From Gammaproteobacteria bacterium (lineage in GTDB: Bacteria > Pseudomonadota > Gammaproteobacteria > Burkholderiales > Burkholderiaceae_B), in NCBI GenBank assembly GCA_018815245.1, contig JAHIXK010000015.1:28800-92799 (forward strand): a stretch of DNA of 64,000 bases, given 5' to 3'. The notes under the pieces are model-generated. The model was not told the DNA's origin. It ran no database searches and saw nothing but the letters and a program-made list of their open reading frames with translations. Position numbers and translations under genes: made by a program. How positions within the stretch are numbered: position 1 is the first letter of the stretch; each line of letters opens with the position of its first letter. Positions 34,825 to 45,782 of the stretch are shown piece after piece.

Positions 34825-35733
34825 ATGTCGTTTGCTCTAGAGCTTAGCTCGGTATCCAAGTTATTCGGTGAATTCCGTTCTTTGAACGATGTCTCCCTGA
34901 CCGTGAAGGAAGGGGAGTTTTTTGGCTTGCTTGGCCCCAATGGCGCGGGCAAAACCACGCTGATCAACATTATTGCTGGCTTGAGCCGGGCCACCACGGG
35001 CGCGGCCAAGGTCATGGGTTTTGATGTGGTGGAACAGTTTCGCGATGCACGCCGAAGTATTGGAATTGTGCCGCAGGAACTGGTGTTCGATCCGTTTTTT
35101 TCCGTGCGGGAAACCTTGCGGTTTCAGTCCGGTTATTTTGGATTGAAGAAAAACGACGACTGGATCGACGAATTGTTGCATTCGCTCAGCCTGATGGACA
35201 AAGCCGACAGCAATATGCGAACCCTTTCCGGTGGCATGAAGCGCCGCGTGATGGTGGCCCAGGCTTTGGTTCACAAGCCCCCTGTGATTGTGCTTGATGA
35301 GCCAACCGCCGGTGTGGACGTTGAGTTGCGCCAAACCCTGTGGAAGTTTATTGCTGGTTTGAACCAAAAAGGCCACACCATTTTGCTGACCACGCACTAC
35401 CTTGAAGAAGCGGAAACGCTTTGCAATCGCATTGCCATGCTGAAAAAGGGCGAAGTGTTGACCGTGGACACCACGCCCAATTTGCTGAAAAAGCACGCCA
35501 GCCAAACCTTGAATGTGCAGTTGAACGGCGTGTTGCCGGTCAACCTGCAACAACGGGTATTGAAAGCCAATGTGACCGATGGCCGCTACACCCTTGGTTT
35601 GAGCAGCCCGGCGGAAATCGAGGAAATTTTGGCGCAGTGCCGCAAAGAACACCTGGACGTGCTGGAGTGCAGCATTGACAAGCCCGATCTTGAAGAGGTT
35701 TTTGTGCAGTTGATGAACGGGGATTCAAAATGA
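34825..35733 (+). CDS. ABC-2 type exporter ATPase (YadG-like)
   Basis: A 302-aa ATPase with Walker [12 protein letters not shown], signature LSGGMKRRVMVAQAL, Walker B VIVLDEPTAGVDVELR and the switch His in LLTTHYLEEAE. The roughly 80-residue C-terminal extension is normal for DrrA/YadG types. It overlaps the permease gene by four bases. The substrate is unknown. Its place inside the mla-ibaG-murA series hints at an envelope substrate, by inference. Confidence 0.9.
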   Translation: MSFALELSSVSKLFGEFRSLNDVSLTVKEGEFFGLLGPNGAGKTTLINIIAGLSRATTGAAKVMGFDVVEQFRDARRSIGIVPQELVFDPFFSVRETLRFQSGYFGLKKNDDWIDELLHSLSLMDKADSNMRTLSGGMKRRVMVAQALVHKPPVIVLDEPTAGVDVELRQTLWKFIAGLNQKGHTILLTTHYLEEAETLCNRIAMLKKGEVLTVDTTPNLLKKHASQTLNVQLNGVLPVNLQQRVLKANVTDGRYTLGLSSPAEIEEILAQCRKEHLDVLECSIDKPDLEEVFVQLMNGDSK

Positions 35734-36485
35734 CCGGTTGGCAAACCCTGTTCAAAAAAGAAATTCTGCGCTTCTGGAAGGTCAGTTTTCAAACCGTGCT
35801 GGCCCCAGTGGTTACGGCGCTGCTGTACCTGATGATTTTCTCGCATGTGCTGGACGGCAAGGTCGAGCCATATCCCGGTGTCAGCTATGCAGCATTTCTG
35901 GTGCCGGGCTTGGTCATGATGTCCGTGTTGCAAAATGCGTTTGCGAATTCATCGTCCAGCCTGATTCAGTCCAAGATCACTGGCAATCTGGTGTTTGTGC
36001 TGCTGCCGCCGTTGTCGCATTTTGAATTTTTCTCGGCTTATGTGTTGGCCTCGGTGGCCCGTGGTATTGCCGTGGGCTTGGGCGTGCTGCTGGTCACGCT
36101 GGCATTTGTGGGTTTGCATGTGCACAACCCGGTCTGGATTTTGGTGCATGCGCTGGTGGGCTCCGCTTTGCTGGGCACCATGGGTGTTATCGCTGGCATT
36201 TGGGCTGAAAAGTTCGACCAATTGGCTGCGTTTCAAAATTTCATTATTATGCCCGCCACGTTTTTGTCAGGTGTGTTTTATTCCATTCATTCCCTGCCTG
36301 CTGTGTGGCAAACGGTGTCGCATTTCAACCCGTTTTTTTATCTCATTGACGGGTTTCGGTATGGGTTTTTTGGGGTTAGCGATGTTAGCCCCTGGGTCAG
36401 TTTGGGTATCGGGGTGTTTGCATGGGTTGTTCTGACCGCAATTGCGATGCGCATGGTGACCTCTGGCTACAAATTGAGGGGATAA
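35730..36485 (+). CDS. ABC-2 type permease (YadH-like)
   Basis: A 251-aa permease with about six membrane segments. It has the ABC-2 pattern PGLVMMSVLQNAFANSSSSLIQSKI, the GTMGVIAGIWAEKFDQ loop, and the conserved FLSGVFYSIHSLP before SHFNPFFYLIDGFRYGF. It partners the preceding ATPase, whose stop overlaps its start. Confidence 0.9.
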   Translation: MTGWQTLFKKEILRFWKVSFQTVLAPVVTALLYLMIFSHVLDGKVEPYPGVSYAAFLVPGLVMMSVLQNAFANSSSSLIQSKITGNLVFVLLPPLSHFEFFSAYVLASVARGIAVGLGVLLVTLAFVGLHVHNPVWILVHALVGSALLGTMGVIAGIWAEKFDQLAAFQNFIIMPATFLSGVFYSIHSLPAVWQTVSHFNPFFYLIDGFRYGFFGVSDVSPWVSLGIGVFAWVVLTAIAMRMVTSGYKLRG

Positions 36486-36518
36486 TAGTGCTGTTGAATC
36501 AAAAGGATAGGAAAAATC

Positions 36519-36761
36519 ATGTTGTTGCCTGAAACGGTTCGCGGCTATATTGCGCAGGGGCTGGAATGCGAGCACCTTGCCGTGTCTGGTGATGGTCAGC
36601 ATTTCGAAGCAGTCATAGTGGCCAGCGCCTTTGATGGCTTGCGCCCAATCCAGCGGCATCAAAAAGTGTATGCAGTACTGGGTGACAGAATGCGTGCGGA
36701 AATCCACGCCCTGTCGATGAAAACATTGACGCCCGCCGAGTGGGCACAACAACAAGCGTAA
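36519..36761 (+). CDS. ibaG: BolA-family protein IbaG
   Basis: An 80-aa BolA-fold protein that binds [2Fe-2S] clusters with monothiol glutaredoxins; a Grx4-type gene is at 54373. It has [25 protein letters not shown] and [13 protein letters not shown] with the conserved His and Cys positions. It sits just upstream of murA, as in enterobacteria. Confidence 0.9.
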   Translation: MLLPETVRGYIAQGLECEHLAVSGDGQHFEAVIVASAFDGLRPIQRHQKVYAVLGDRMRAEIHALSMKTLTPAEWAQQQA

Positions 36762-36775
36762 AGGACTGCCCTTCA

Positions 36776-38032
36776 ATGGATTCATTTTTGGTTCGTGGTG
36801 GAAAGCCACTTCATGGCGAAGTGTCAATTTCCGGTGCGAAGAATGCCGCCCTGCCAATTTTGTGCGCCAGTTTGCTGACCGCTGAGCCGGTCACCATCAC
36901 CAACGTGCCCCGCCTGCGCGACATCAACACCTGCCTTCGCCTGTTGGGCTCCCTGGGTGTGCAGTGCTTCTGGCACGGCGAAAACCAGTTGGCTTTGCGC
37001 GCCGAGGAAATTTCCGAGCCCATCGCCAGTTACGACCTGGTGAAAACCATGCGCGCCAGCATTTTGGTGCTTGGCCCCCTGGTGGCCCGCTTTGGTGAGG
37101 CCAGTGTCAGCTTGCCTGGTGGCTGTGCCATTGGGCAACGGCCCGTGGATCAGCACATCAAGGGGCTGCAGGCCATGGGTGCTGAAATTACCATTGAGAA
37201 AGGCTATATCCACGCCAAAGCCAAGCGCCTGAAAGGTGCCCGCATTGTGACCGACATGGTGACCGTAACCGGCACTGAAAACCTGATGATGGCCGCAGCG
37301 CTGGCTGAAGGAACAACCATTATCGAGAACGCTGCCCGCGAGCCCGAGGTGGTGGATTTGGCCAATATGCTCGTGAAAATGGGCGCGCAAATTGAAGGTA
37401 TTGGCACTGACACCATTACCGTGCATGGCGTTGAAAAGTTGCATGGTTGTGAATACCAGGTAATGCCCGACCGCATCGAGGCAGGCACCTTCCTGTGTGC
37501 AGTGGCTGCATGCGGTGGCAGCATTACCTTGAACAACGCCGATGCTGACAGCATGGACGCGACCATTGAAAAGCTACGCACTGCTGGTGTCAACATTGAA
37601 GTGGACGGCACGAAAATTCATGCCAGCATGAACACACGCCCCAAGGCTGTGGGTGCGCGCACCGCGCCATTCCCCGGTTTTGCCACCGACATGCAGGCCC
37701 AGCTAATGGCCGTGAACTGCGTGGCCGATGGCACGGCTGTTGTGAATGAAACCATTTTTGAGAACCGCTTCATGCACGTTCAGGAAATGGTGCGTTTGGG
37801 CGCAAACATTGAAATTGAAGGCCATACAGCGATCATTAAAGGTGTTGAGCACCTGGAAGGCGCCACAGTGATGGCCACCGACCTGCGTGCCTCTGCCGGC
37901 TTGGTGATTGCAGGCCTGGCGGCCAGCGACGAAACGCGGATTGATCGCATTTATCACCTGGACCGCGGGTATGACAAAATGGAAGAAAAGCTGCGCAAGT
38001 TGGGCGCAGACGTAACGAGAGTAGCGCAATGA
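36776..38032 (+). CDS. murA: UDP-N-acetylglucosamine 1-carboxyvinyltransferase
   Basis: First committed step of peptidoglycan synthesis: PEP transfer to UDP-GlcNAc. The 418-aa protein has the N-terminal [20 protein letters not shown] and the catalytic, fosfomycin-reactive Cys in [11 protein letters not shown] (about residue 117). The start at 36776 was chosen from the conserved N terminus. Its stop overlaps hisG (ATGA), so the his cluster is coupled to it. Confidence 0.97.
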   Translation: MDSFLVRGGKPLHGEVSISGAKNAALPILCASLLTAEPVTITNVPRLRDINTCLRLLGSLGVQCFWHGENQLALRAEEISEPIASYDLVKTMRASILVLGPLVARFGEASVSLPGGCAIGQRPVDQHIKGLQAMGAEITIEKGYIHAKAKRLKGARIVTDMVTVTGTENLMMAAALAEGTTIIENAAREPEVVDLANMLVKMGAQIEGIGTDTITVHGVEKLHGCEYQVMPDRIEAGTFLCAVAACGGSITLNNADADSMDATIEKLRTAGVNIEVDGTKIHASMNTRPKAVGARTAPFPGFATDMQAQLMAVNCVADGTAVVNETIFENRFMHVQEMVRLGANIEIEGHTAIIKGVEHLEGATVMATDLRASAGLVIAGLAASDETRIDRIYHLDRGYDKMEEKLRKLGADVTRVAQ

Positions 38033-38664
38033 TTACACTGGCCCTGTCCAAGGGACGTATTTTTGAGGAAACACTGCCCCTGCTTGAAAAGGCGGGCATT
38101 GTGCCGTCTGAAGATCCTGAGAAATCCCGCAAGCTGATTATTGGCACCAACCGTGCCGATGTACAAATTATCATCGTGCGTGCAACCGATGTGCCCACCT
38201 ATGTGCAGCATGGCGCAGCCGATTTGGGCGTGGCCGGCAAAGACGTTCTCATCGAGCATTCTGGCGTTGGTTTGTACCAGCCGCTCGACTTGAACATTGC
38301 GAAATGCCGCCTGTGCGTGGCTGCCCCGGAAGGTTTTGATTACGCCACTGCCGTGAAGCAGGGCGCACGCTTGCGCATTGCCACCAAATACGTGAACAGC
38401 GCCCGCGAGCACTTTGCCAATCGCGGCGTGCACGTTGATCTGATCAAGCTGTACGGTTCAATGGAGCTGGCACCGCTGGTGGGCTTGGCCGATGCCATTG
38501 TTGATTTGGTCAGCACCGGCTCCACGCTGCGCGCCAACAAGCTGGTCGAGGTTGAGGAAATTTGTGAAATTTCTTCGCGTTTGGTGGTGAACCAAGCCGC
38601 TTTGAAAATGAAGTACCAGGCATTGCAGCCTATTCTGGATGTGTTTACCCAAGCAGTTGCGTGA
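38029..38664 (+). CDS. hisG: ATP phosphoribosyltransferase, short form
   Basis: Catalyses the first step of histidine synthesis (ATP + PRPP). The 211-aa length shows the short form, which lacks the C-terminal histidine-sensing domain and needs the HisZ partner. The active-site P-loop is in [13 protein letters not shown]. hisZ is not in the window; in related genomes it lies elsewhere. Confidence 0.96.
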   Translation: MITLALSKGRIFEETLPLLEKAGIVPSEDPEKSRKLIIGTNRADVQIIIVRATDVPTYVQHGAADLGVAGKDVLIEHSGVGLYQPLDLNIAKCRLCVAAPEGFDYATAVKQGARLRIATKYVNSAREHFANRGVHVDLIKLYGSMELAPLVGLADAIVDLVSTGSTLRANKLVEVEEICEISSRLVVNQAALKMKYQALQPILDVFTQAVA

Positions 38665-38684
38665 AATTTTAAAGGTAGTAAAAA

Positions 38685-40007
38685 ATGTCGTCCCAAATTC
38701 GTCGATTGTCTACAGTAGAAGCCAACTTTGCCGAGCAGTTCCGCGCATTGCTCGCCTATGAAGAACAACGCGATCCCCATGTGGAAGGTGCAGTCGCTGA
38801 CATCATTCATGCTGTGCGTCAACGTGGCGATGAAGCCCTGCTGGAATTCACCGATAAGTTTGACCGGGTGAAAGTCGGCAGTGCCGCCGAGCTTGAAATT
38901 GGGCAAGACGAACTGAAGCACGCATATGACACACTGGATTCTGCCCAGCGTGAAGCCTTGAAGGTTGCTGCACAGCGCGTGCGTACTTTCCACGAACACC
39001 AGGTTGCAGAAAGCTGGGAATTCACCGAGACCGACGGCACCCGCCTGGGTCAGCGTGTTACGCCCCTGGACCGTGCTGGTTTGTATGTGCCGGGTGGCAA
39101 AGCGGCTTATCCCTCTTCCGTACTGATGAATGCTGTGCCTGCCAAAGTAGCGGGTGTGAAAGAAGTGATCATGGTGGTGCCCACGCCCAGTGGCGTGAAA
39201 AACCAGATGGTGCTGGCCGCTGCCCACCTGGCGGGCGTGGATCGCGTGTTCACCATTGGTGGTGCGCAAGCCGTGGCTGCTTTGGCGTATGGCACACAAA
39301 CCGTGCCGCGTGTGGACAAGATTGTGGGTCCCGGCAATGCCTATGTGGCCGAAGCCAAGCGCCGCGTGTTCGGTGCAGTGGGCATTGACATGATTGCAGG
39401 CCCTTCCGAAATTCTGGTGATTTGTGATGGCACCACCAACCCCGACTGGATCGCCATGGACCTATTCAGCCAGGCTGAGCACGATGAAATGGCACAGTCC
39501 ATTTTGCTGAGTCCCAGCAAGGAATTTCTGGACAACGTACAAGCCAGTATCAAGCGCCTGATGGACACCATGCCGCGTGCCACTGTCATTGCCACTTCAC
39601 TGAAAAACCGCGGTGCCTTGATTCAAGTGCGAGATATGGATGAAGCCTGCGAATTGAGCAATCAAATTGCACCAGAACACCTGGAATTGAGTGTTCAAGA
39701 TCCCGACGCCTTGTTGGGCAAGCTGCGCCACGCGGGTGCCATTTTCATGGGCCCGTACACCAGTGAATCGTTGGGCGACTATTGCGCTGGCCCCAACCAT
39801 GTGTTGCCCACTGCGGGCACTGCGCGCTTCAGTTCACCATTGGGTGTTTACGATTTCCAAAAGCGCAGCAGCATTATTTTTGCCAGCCGTGAAGGGGCCA
39901 GCACCTTGGGCGAAGTGGCCGCTGAATTGGCCTACGGTGAAGGCTTGCCTGCGCATGCGCGCTCTGCCGAATACCGCGTAGGCCCCAAGTTTCGAAAGGC
40001 AGACTGA
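38685..40007 (+). CDS. hisD: Histidinol dehydrogenase
   Basis: Zn-dependent NAD enzyme that oxidises histidinol to histidine in two steps. The 440-aa protein has [27 protein letters not shown], the IAGPSEILV motif and the metal-ligand region [25 protein letters not shown] near the C terminus is also conserved. Length is normal. Confidence 0.97.
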   Translation: MSSQIRRLSTVEANFAEQFRALLAYEEQRDPHVEGAVADIIHAVRQRGDEALLEFTDKFDRVKVGSAAELEIGQDELKHAYDTLDSAQREALKVAAQRVRTFHEHQVAESWEFTETDGTRLGQRVTPLDRAGLYVPGGKAAYPSSVLMNAVPAKVAGVKEVIMVVPTPSGVKNQMVLAAAHLAGVDRVFTIGGAQAVAALAYGTQTVPRVDKIVGPGNAYVAEAKRRVFGAVGIDMIAGPSEILVICDGTTNPDWIAMDLFSQAEHDEMAQSILLSPSKEFLDNVQASIKRLMDTMPRATVIATSLKNRGALIQVRDMDEACELSNQIAPEHLELSVQDPDALLGKLRHAGAIFMGPYTSESLGDYCAGPNHVLPTAGTARFSSPLGVYDFQKRSSIIFASREGASTLGEVAAELAYGEGLPAHARSAEYRVGPKFRKAD

Positions 40008-40014
40008 GCGCACC

Positions 40015-41115
40015 ATGAGCCTTCTTCAAAAAACAATTCGTGCCGATGTACAGGCCACTCAAGCCTACGTGGTGGCTCCGTCTGCAGGCATGCTGAAACT
40101 GGATGCCATGGAGAACCCGCAAGGCATGCCCGCAGCCCTGCTGGATGAATTGGCGCAGCGGCTGAAAGTCGCTGAGTTGAATCGCTACCCTGCGCCCAAG
40201 GCGCTGGAACTGGAAGTGGCACTGCGTGCCTGCGCAGCCATTCCCAAGGCGGCGCATGTGTTGTTCGGCAATGGGTCTGACGAGTTGATTGACCTGATTA
40301 TTCGCGCCTGCTGCATGCCCGGCGATGCCGTGCTGTCGCCTGTGCCCACCTTCGTAATGTATGCGGTGTACAGCCAGTGGAGCCACGCTCGGTTTGTCGG
40401 CGTTGATCTGAACGCTGATTTCACGCTGAACATGCCCGCCATGTTGAAAGCAATTGCCACCAATCAGCCCAAGGTGGTGTTTTTGGCTTACCCCAACAAC
40501 CCAACAGGTGTGGCGCTGCGCGAAGCCGAGATTGTACAAATTATTGAAGCCACACCGGGTCTGGTGGTCGTTGATGAAGCCTATGAGGCTTTTGCTGATG
40601 CGTCCTTCATGTCACGCGTGCTTGAATTCCCGAATGTGCTGGTGTTGCGCACCTTCTCAAAACTTGGCTTGGCCGGTGCCCGTTTGGGTTACGCTGTCGC
40701 CAGCCCTGCCTGGGTTGAGCAAATCGACAAGGTGCGCCCGCCTTACAATGTGAATGTGTTGACCCGAATTGCCGTGCAGTTTGCGCTTGAACACTTCGAT
40801 GCCTTTAAGGCGCAGGCGGCCCTGCTGCGCGAACAGCGCAACCTGCTGACAGATGCCCTGAAAAACCTGAATTCACCCAGCGGCGGCGTCGAAGTGTTTG
40901 ATTCTTGCGCCAATTTTGTGCTTTTCCGTACGCCTAACGCGCTTGAAGTCTTTGAGGCCCTTAAAAACAAGGGTATCTTGGTGAAGTACGTGGGCAAGGC
41001 GCACCCCTTGCTGCAAAATTGCCTTCGGGTCACCGTTAGCACGGCACAAGAAAACCAGTTGTTTTTAAACGCCGTGCAACAATCCATTGAGGAAGTGGCC
41101 GCCAAGGCTGCATAA
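40015..41115 (+). CDS. hisC: Histidinol-phosphate aminotransferase
   Basis: PLP-dependent fold-type I aminotransferase of 366 aa. It has the N-terminal [18 protein letters not shown]-like [21 protein letters not shown] and the Schiff-base lysine in [14 protein letters not shown]. It begins seven bases after hisD. Confidence 0.96.
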   Translation: MSLLQKTIRADVQATQAYVVAPSAGMLKLDAMENPQGMPAALLDELAQRLKVAELNRYPAPKALELEVALRACAAIPKAAHVLFGNGSDELIDLIIRACCMPGDAVLSPVPTFVMYAVYSQWSHARFVGVDLNADFTLNMPAMLKAIATNQPKVVFLAYPNNPTGVALREAEIVQIIEATPGLVVVDEAYEAFADASFMSRVLEFPNVLVLRTFSKLGLAGARLGYAVASPAWVEQIDKVRPPYNVNVLTRIAVQFALEHFDAFKAQAALLREQRNLLTDALKNLNSPSGGVEVFDSCANFVLFRTPNALEVFEALKNKGILVKYVGKAHPLLQNCLRVTVSTAQENQLFLNAVQQSIEEVAAKAA

Positions 41116-41129
41116 CCATTCAGAACATC

Positions 41130-41717
41130 ATGAGAACCGCAGAAGTTACCCGCAATACCCTGGAAACCCAGATCACCGTCAAAATCAATCTGGACGGTAC
41201 GGGCGAACGTCACCTCGATACCGGCGTGCCATTTTTGGACCACATGCTGGAACAAATCTCCCGCCACGGCCTGTTCGACCTTCACATTGTGGCCAAGGGA
41301 GACCTGCACATTGATGCACACCACACCGTGGAAGACACGGGTATTACCTTGGGCATGGCCTTGACCAAGGCACTGGGTGACAAGAAGGGTGTTGTTCGTT
41401 ATGGCCACAGCTATGTGCCCTTGGACGAAGCCCTGTCGCGTGTGGTGATCGACCTGTCTGGCCGCCCTGGTCTGCACCAGGACATTCCGTTCACACGCGC
41501 CAGCATTGGTGCATTTGATGTAGACCTGGTGTTTGAGTTCTTCCAGGGCTTTGTGAACCATGCCCTGTGCACTTTGCACATTGACAACCTGAAAGGTGTC
41601 AATTCCCACCACCAGTGCGAAACCGTGTTCAAAGCCTTCGGCCGTGCATTGCGCATGGCGGTGGCCATTGATGAACGCCAACAGGGTGCCATTCCCAGTA
41701 CCAAAGGTGCTTTGTGA
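41130..41717 (+). CDS. hisB: Imidazoleglycerol-phosphate dehydratase
   Basis: A 195-aa monofunctional dehydratase, without the histidinol phosphatase domain found fused in enterobacteria. The metal-binding motifs are present: [36 protein letters not shown] and the late [18 protein letters not shown]. Histidinol phosphatase must be supplied by another gene outside the window. Confidence 0.96.
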   Translation: MRTAEVTRNTLETQITVKINLDGTGERHLDTGVPFLDHMLEQISRHGLFDLHIVAKGDLHIDAHHTVEDTGITLGMALTKALGDKKGVVRYGHSYVPLDEALSRVVIDLSGRPGLHQDIPFTRASIGAFDVDLVFEFFQGFVNHALCTLHIDNLKGVNSHHQCETVFKAFGRALRMAVAIDERQQGAIPSTKGAL

Positions 41718-42346
41718 GCCTGGTTGCCGTTGTCGATTACGGCATGGGCAACCTGCGTTCGGTGGCCCAGGCCTTGAAGCATGTCAAGCTGGAAAACCAG
41801 GAAATCTGCATCACGGCTGATCCATCGTTGATCGATCAGGCCGAGCGCGTTGTGTTGCCCGGCCAGGGAGCCATGCCCGATTGCATGAAAGCCCTGCGGG
41901 AATCGGGCTTGATGGATGCCGTGTATCGCGCCGCCGAGAAAAAACCCCTGTTTGGTGTGTGTGTTGGCGAACAAATGATGATGCAGTTCAGTGCCGAGGG
42001 GCCTGCAGATTGCCTGGGTTTATTTCCGGGTGAAGTGGTGAAATTTGACCCGCGCCTGACAATTGAATGCGGCTTGAAGGTACCCCACATGGGTTGGAAC
42101 CGGGTAAACCAACGCATGAGCCACCCTTTGTGGAATGGCATCGAGAACGGCGCGTGGTTTTATTTTGTGCACAGTTACCATGTCAACCCGGTGAACCCGA
42201 ACCACGTTGCAGGTGAAACAGATTACGGTGTCCGCTTTACCTGTGCCATTGCACGGGATAACATCTTTGCAACACAGTTCCACCCCGAAAAAAGCGCAGA
42301 TGACGGCTTGAAGCTGTACTCGAACTTCCTTCGATGGAATCCGTAA
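41714..42346 (+). CDS. hisH: Imidazole glycerol phosphate synthase, glutaminase subunit
   Basis: Class I glutamine amidotransferase (210 aa) that feeds ammonia to HisF. The start is a GTG overlapping the hisB stop. [12 protein letters not shown] opens the protein; the nucleophile Cys is in [10 protein letters not shown], and the His-Glu pair in TQFHPEKS. Confidence 0.96.
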   Translation: MSLVAVVDYGMGNLRSVAQALKHVKLENQEICITADPSLIDQAERVVLPGQGAMPDCMKALRESGLMDAVYRAAEKKPLFGVCVGEQMMMQFSAEGPADCLGLFPGEVVKFDPRLTIECGLKVPHMGWNRVNQRMSHPLWNGIENGAWFYFVHSYHVNPVNPNHVAGETDYGVRFTCAIARDNIFATQFHPEKSADDGLKLYSNFLRWNP

Positions 42347-42403
42347 GCATTACTTGGAAACGATTTTTTTCACCCACTTGAATAGTTAACACAACACAGG
42401 CTC

Positions 42404-43153
42404 ATGTTACTCATCCCAGCAATCGACCTGAAAGATGGTCAGTGTGTACGCCTTAAACAAGGCAATATGGACGATGCCACCATTTTCTCGGCAGACCCGG
42501 TTGAAATGGCCATGAAATGGGTTGAAAGCGGTGCACGCCGCTTGCACCTGGTCGATTTGAACGGCGCGATTGCGGGCAAGCCCGTGAACGAAGGCATCAT
42601 TATCGACATTCTGGATGCAGTGGGTGGCGCAATTCCCGTCCAGCTGGGCGGCGGCATTCGCGACCTGGACACCATCGAGCGTTATCTGGACGATGGCTTG
42701 AGCTACGTGATCATTGGCACGGCTGCGGTGAAGAACCCCGGCTTTTTGCACGATGCTTGCGGCGCATTCCCGGGCCAAATTATTGTGGGTCTGGATGCAA
42801 AGGAAGGCAAAGTGGCAACAGACGGCTGGAGCAAAATTTCCGGTCACGACGTGGTTGACCTCGCCAAAAAATACGAAGGTTACGGCGTGGAAGCCATTAT
42901 TTACACTGACATTGGTCGCGATGGCATGTTGGGTGGTGTGAACATTGAGGCCACCGTTCGTTTGGCCAACGCCTTGACCATTCCTGTAATCGCCAGTGGT
43001 GGCATTACCAACCTGGACGATGTGAAGCAGTTGTGTGGCGTGGAACACGAAGGTGTGATGGGCGCCATTTGCGGCCGTTCCATCTATGAAGGCACGCTTG
43101 ATTTTGCCAAGGGCCAGGCACTGGCCGATGAACTGAACGGAAAGTCTTACTAA
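42404..43153 (+). CDS. hisA: Phosphoribosylformimino-AICAR ribotide isomerase
   Basis: A (beta/alpha)8-barrel isomerase of 249 aa. It has [19 protein letters not shown] with the catalytic Asp, the half-barrel phosphate site GGIRD, the second Asp in YTDIGRDGM, and SGGIT. A 57-base gap separates it from hisH; no gene is seen there. Its last base is shared with the hisF start. Confidence 0.97.
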   Translation: MLLIPAIDLKDGQCVRLKQGNMDDATIFSADPVEMAMKWVESGARRLHLVDLNGAIAGKPVNEGIIIDILDAVGGAIPVQLGGGIRDLDTIERYLDDGLSYVIIGTAAVKNPGFLHDACGAFPGQIIVGLDAKEGKVATDGWSKISGHDVVDLAKKYEGYGVEAIIYTDIGRDGMLGGVNIEATVRLANALTIPVIASGGITNLDDVKQLCGVEHEGVMGAICGRSIYEGTLDFAKGQALADELNGKSY

Positions 43154-43917
43154 TGCTTGCCAGCCGTATCATTCCCTGCCTCGATGTAACCGCAGGCCGG
43201 GTGGTCAAAGGCGTCAATTTTGTCGAGCTGCGCGATGCAGGCGACCCCGTTGAAATTGCCCGCCGCTACGACGAGCAAGGCGCAGATGAACTTACTTTTC
43301 TTGACATTACGGCGTCGTCAGATGACCGTGACCTGATTCTGCATGTCATCGAAGATGTGGCCAGTCAGGTGTTCATTCCCCTGACTGTGGGCGGTGGCGT
43401 GCGCAAGGTGGAAGACGTGCGCAGGCTGTTGAACGCAGGCGCAGACAAAATCAGCATCAACACATCGGCAGTTACCAACCCTGAACTGGTGGGCGAGGCT
43501 GCTGCCAAATATGGTTCGCAGTGCATTGTGGTGGCCATTGATGCCAAAGCGAAGTCCAATGGAGAACCCGGCTGGGAGGTTTACACCCACGGGGGGCGCA
43601 AGCCCACCGGGCTTGATGCAGTTCAATGGGCGCGCAAAATGCAGGCCCTGGGTGCAGGCGAGTTGCTGTTGACCAGCATGGACCGCGATGGCACCAAAAT
43701 CGGGTTTAATCTGGAGCTGACCCGGGCTGTGTCTGACGCTGTTTCCATTCCCGTGATCGCCAGTGGCGGCGTGGGCAACCTGGATCACCTGGTTGACGGT
43801 GTCATTAAGGGCAAGGCCAGTGCTGTGCTTGCCGCCAGCATTTTCCACTATGGCGAGTACACGGTGCAGCAGGCCAAAGCCCACATGGCCAAGGCTGGTA
43901 TTACCGTGCGGCTGTAA
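43153..43917 (+). CDS. hisF: Imidazole glycerol phosphate synthase, cyclase subunit
   Basis: A (beta/alpha)8-barrel paralogue of HisA with 254 aa, making IGP and AICAR. It shows [32 protein letters not shown], the catalytic Asp in TSMDRDGTK and ASGGVGN. It overlaps hisA by one base (TAATG). Confidence 0.97.
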   Translation: MLASRIIPCLDVTAGRVVKGVNFVELRDAGDPVEIARRYDEQGADELTFLDITASSDDRDLILHVIEDVASQVFIPLTVGGGVRKVEDVRRLLNAGADKISINTSAVTNPELVGEAAAKYGSQCIVVAIDAKAKSNGEPGWEVYTHGGRKPTGLDAVQWARKMQALGAGELLLTSMDRDGTKIGFNLELTRAVSDAVSIPVIASGGVGNLDHLVDGVIKGKASAVLAASIFHYGEYTVQQAKAHMAKAGITVRL

Positions 43918-43931
43918 AGGGGGCGTGCGCC

Positions 43932-44357
43932 ATGAGCAAAGACGTAGTGATTACCGCCAACTGGCTTGACAGTGTCGGTTTCGATGAAAAAGGCTTGGTC
44001 AATGTGGTGACGCAAGACCACATCACCAAGCGTGTGTTGATGGTGGCCTGGATGAACCGGGAAGCCCTTGAAATTACCGCCAGTACCGGCTTTGCAACGT
44101 ATTATTCACGTTCACGCGGTAAGCTGTGGCACAAAGGCGAAGAATCGGGCAACCAGCAGAAGATCAAGGAAATTCGCCTGGATTGCGATGGCGATGTGCT
44201 GATTCTGATGGTGGAGCAGGTGGGCGGCATTGCTTGCCACACGGGCCGTGAAAGCTGCTTTTATTACGCGCTGGAAGGCACACAGGGCGACAAGCCCCAG
44301 TGGGTTGCCAAAGACCCCGTGCTGAAAGACCCTTCCGCCATGTACGGCAAAAAATAA
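43932..44357 (+). CDS. hisI: Phosphoribosyl-AMP cyclohydrolase
   Basis: A 141-aa separate cyclohydrolase, not fused to HisE. Motifs: [40 protein letters not shown] with its metal-binding Asp/Cys, and the second Cys motif [11 protein letters not shown]. Confidence 0.96.
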   Translation: MSKDVVITANWLDSVGFDEKGLVNVVTQDHITKRVLMVAWMNREALEITASTGFATYYSRSRGKLWHKGEESGNQQKIKEIRLDCDGDVLILMVEQVGGIACHTGRESCFYYALEGTQGDKPQWVAKDPVLKDPSAMYGKK

Positions 44358-44370
44358 AGGAATACACACC

Positions 44371-44709
44371 ATGACTGACCTTGAAAAAGCGTCTGGAGAT
44401 TTGCTCGAGCGTTTGACGCAAGTGTTGGAAGAGCGCAAAAAAGGCGATCCTGAACAATCGTATGTGGCGAAGTTGCACCACAAAGGCCAAGATGCCATTC
44501 TGAAAAAAATTGGTGAAGAATCGTGCGAATTGGTCATGGCCTCGAAAGACCAGGACCCAGCCAAGGTGGTCGCTGAAACTGCCGACTTGTGGTTTCACAG
44601 CCTTGTGTTGCTGGGTTGGCACGGCTTGCAGGCTGCCGACGTGCTGGCTGAGCTGGACCGCCGCATGGGGCTTTCCGGGCTGGTTGAGAAGGCTAATCGG
44701 ACAAAATAA
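44371..44709 (+). CDS. hisE: Phosphoribosyl-ATP pyrophosphatase
   Basis: A 112-aa MazG-like pyrophosphohydrolase. It has [30 protein letters not shown] and [13 protein letters not shown] with the metal-binding acidic residues. It is the last histidine gene of the cluster and is followed by hinT after 22 bases. Confidence 0.95.
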   Translation: MTDLEKASGDLLERLTQVLEERKKGDPEQSYVAKLHHKGQDAILKKIGEESCELVMASKDQDPAKVVAETADLWFHSLVLLGWHGLQAADVLAELDRRMGLSGLVEKANRTK

Positions 44710-44731
44710 GAACAGGCAAAAGGGGCAAAAA

Positions 44732-45079
44732 ATGACAGATTGCATATTCTGCAAAATAGCCGCTGGGGAAATCCCTAGCAGAAAAGTGTATGAAGACGAG
44801 GATATCCTCGCGTTTCATGACATCAAGCCTGCTGCGCCCGTGCACTTTTTGATCATTCCCAAAAAGCACATTCCAACGCTGGCCGATGTTGCTGAAAACG
44901 ACATTCCGGTCATGGGAAAAATCATGGCGGTTGCCGGGAAGCTGGCCAAGCAGGAGGGTTGTCACGATGGATTTCGAACCATTGTGAACACCGGAAGGGT
45001 AGGTTGCCAAGAGGTGTATCATGTACACATACACATTCTTGGCGGAGACAAGCCCTTGGGCTTGATGCTCGGCAAGTAA
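44732..45079 (+). CDS. hinT: HIT-family purine nucleoside phosphoramidase
   Basis: A 115-aa histidine-triad protein hydrolysing adenosine phosphoramidates. CIFCKIAAGEIPS opens the protein with a metal-binding pair; the triad is in EVYHVHIHILGG. The ATG at 44732 follows AGGGG. It lies in the common hisE-hinT-tat order of betaproteobacteria. Confidence 0.93.
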   Translation: MTDCIFCKIAAGEIPSRKVYEDEDILAFHDIKPAAPVHFLIIPKKHIPTLADVAENDIPVMGKIMAVAGKLAKQEGCHDGFRTIVNTGRVGCQEVYHVHIHILGGDKPLGLMLGK

Positions 45080-45125
45080 ATGACAAACACGCAGCAATTA
45101 GGCAGACACATTCAAGGAGTAGGTT

Positions 45126-45362
45126 ATGGGTTCATTTAGCATTTGGCACTGGGTAATCGTGCTGGTCATCGTGATGTTGGTGTTTGGTACCAAGAAATTG
45201 CGCAACATTGGTTCCGACCTGGGTGGTGCCGTGAAAGGTTTCAAACAAGGCATGAAAGATGGCGGTTCGGACGACGAGCAAAATTCTGCCAAACTGGCCG
45301 ACGACAGCAACAAGAAATCCGACACCATCGACGTAGAAGCCAAAGAAAAGTCTTCCAGCTAA
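45126..45362 (+). CDS. tatA: Sec-independent translocase subunit TatA
   Basis: Channel-forming component of the twin-arginine pathway, 78 aa. It has an N-terminal membrane helix ([16 protein letters not shown]), the [14 protein letters not shown] hinge and amphipathic helix (KGFKQGM), and a charged tail. AAGGAG precedes the ATG. Likely clients in this window include the Rieske protein at 48536. Confidence 0.95.
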   Translation: MGSFSIWHWVIVLVIVMLVFGTKKLRNIGSDLGGAVKGFKQGMKDGGSDDEQNSAKLADDSNKKSDTIDVEAKEKSSS

Positions 45363-45386
45363 TTTTCCTTTTTTTCGGCGCGCAGC

Positions 45387-45767
45387 ATGTTCGACATCGC
45401 ATTTTCAGAAATGCTTATCATCGCAGTGATTGCACTGGTGGTGATAGGTCCCGAGAAGTTGCCCAAAGTGGCCAAAACTGTAGGCCACTTATTGGGTAAG
45501 GCACAGCGTTACGTCAGTGACGTGAAGTCTGAGATCAATCGGGAAATGGAAATTGACGAGCTGCGCAAACTGCAAGCCGAGATGCAGACTGCGGCCCGCA
45601 AAGTGGAAAGCGATGTGCAAACCACCCTGCGCGACACAGAAACCGATTTGAACAAATCGGTGAAATCCATCGAAGATGACATTGCTGAACTGGAAAACAC
45701 CCCGGCAGCAGAGAACAAAGCGCCAGAGCAGCCTGCCGGGCCAAGCCCCAAGGCAGAGGCCAAATAA
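45387..45767 (+). CDS. tatB: Sec-independent translocase subunit TatB
   Basis: A 126-aa TatB with membrane helix [31 protein letters not shown], including the conserved Glu near residue 8 and the GPEKLP hinge. A long charged helix (about 40-100) and a Pro/Ala-rich tail follow. It forms the substrate receptor with TatC. Confidence 0.95.
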   Translation: MFDIAFSEMLIIAVIALVVIGPEKLPKVAKTVGHLLGKAQRYVSDVKSEINREMEIDELRKLQAEMQTAARKVESDVQTTLRDTETDLNKSVKSIEDDIAELENTPAAENKAPEQPAGPSPKAEAK

Positions 45768-45782
45768 CAAGGTGCACGGGTT

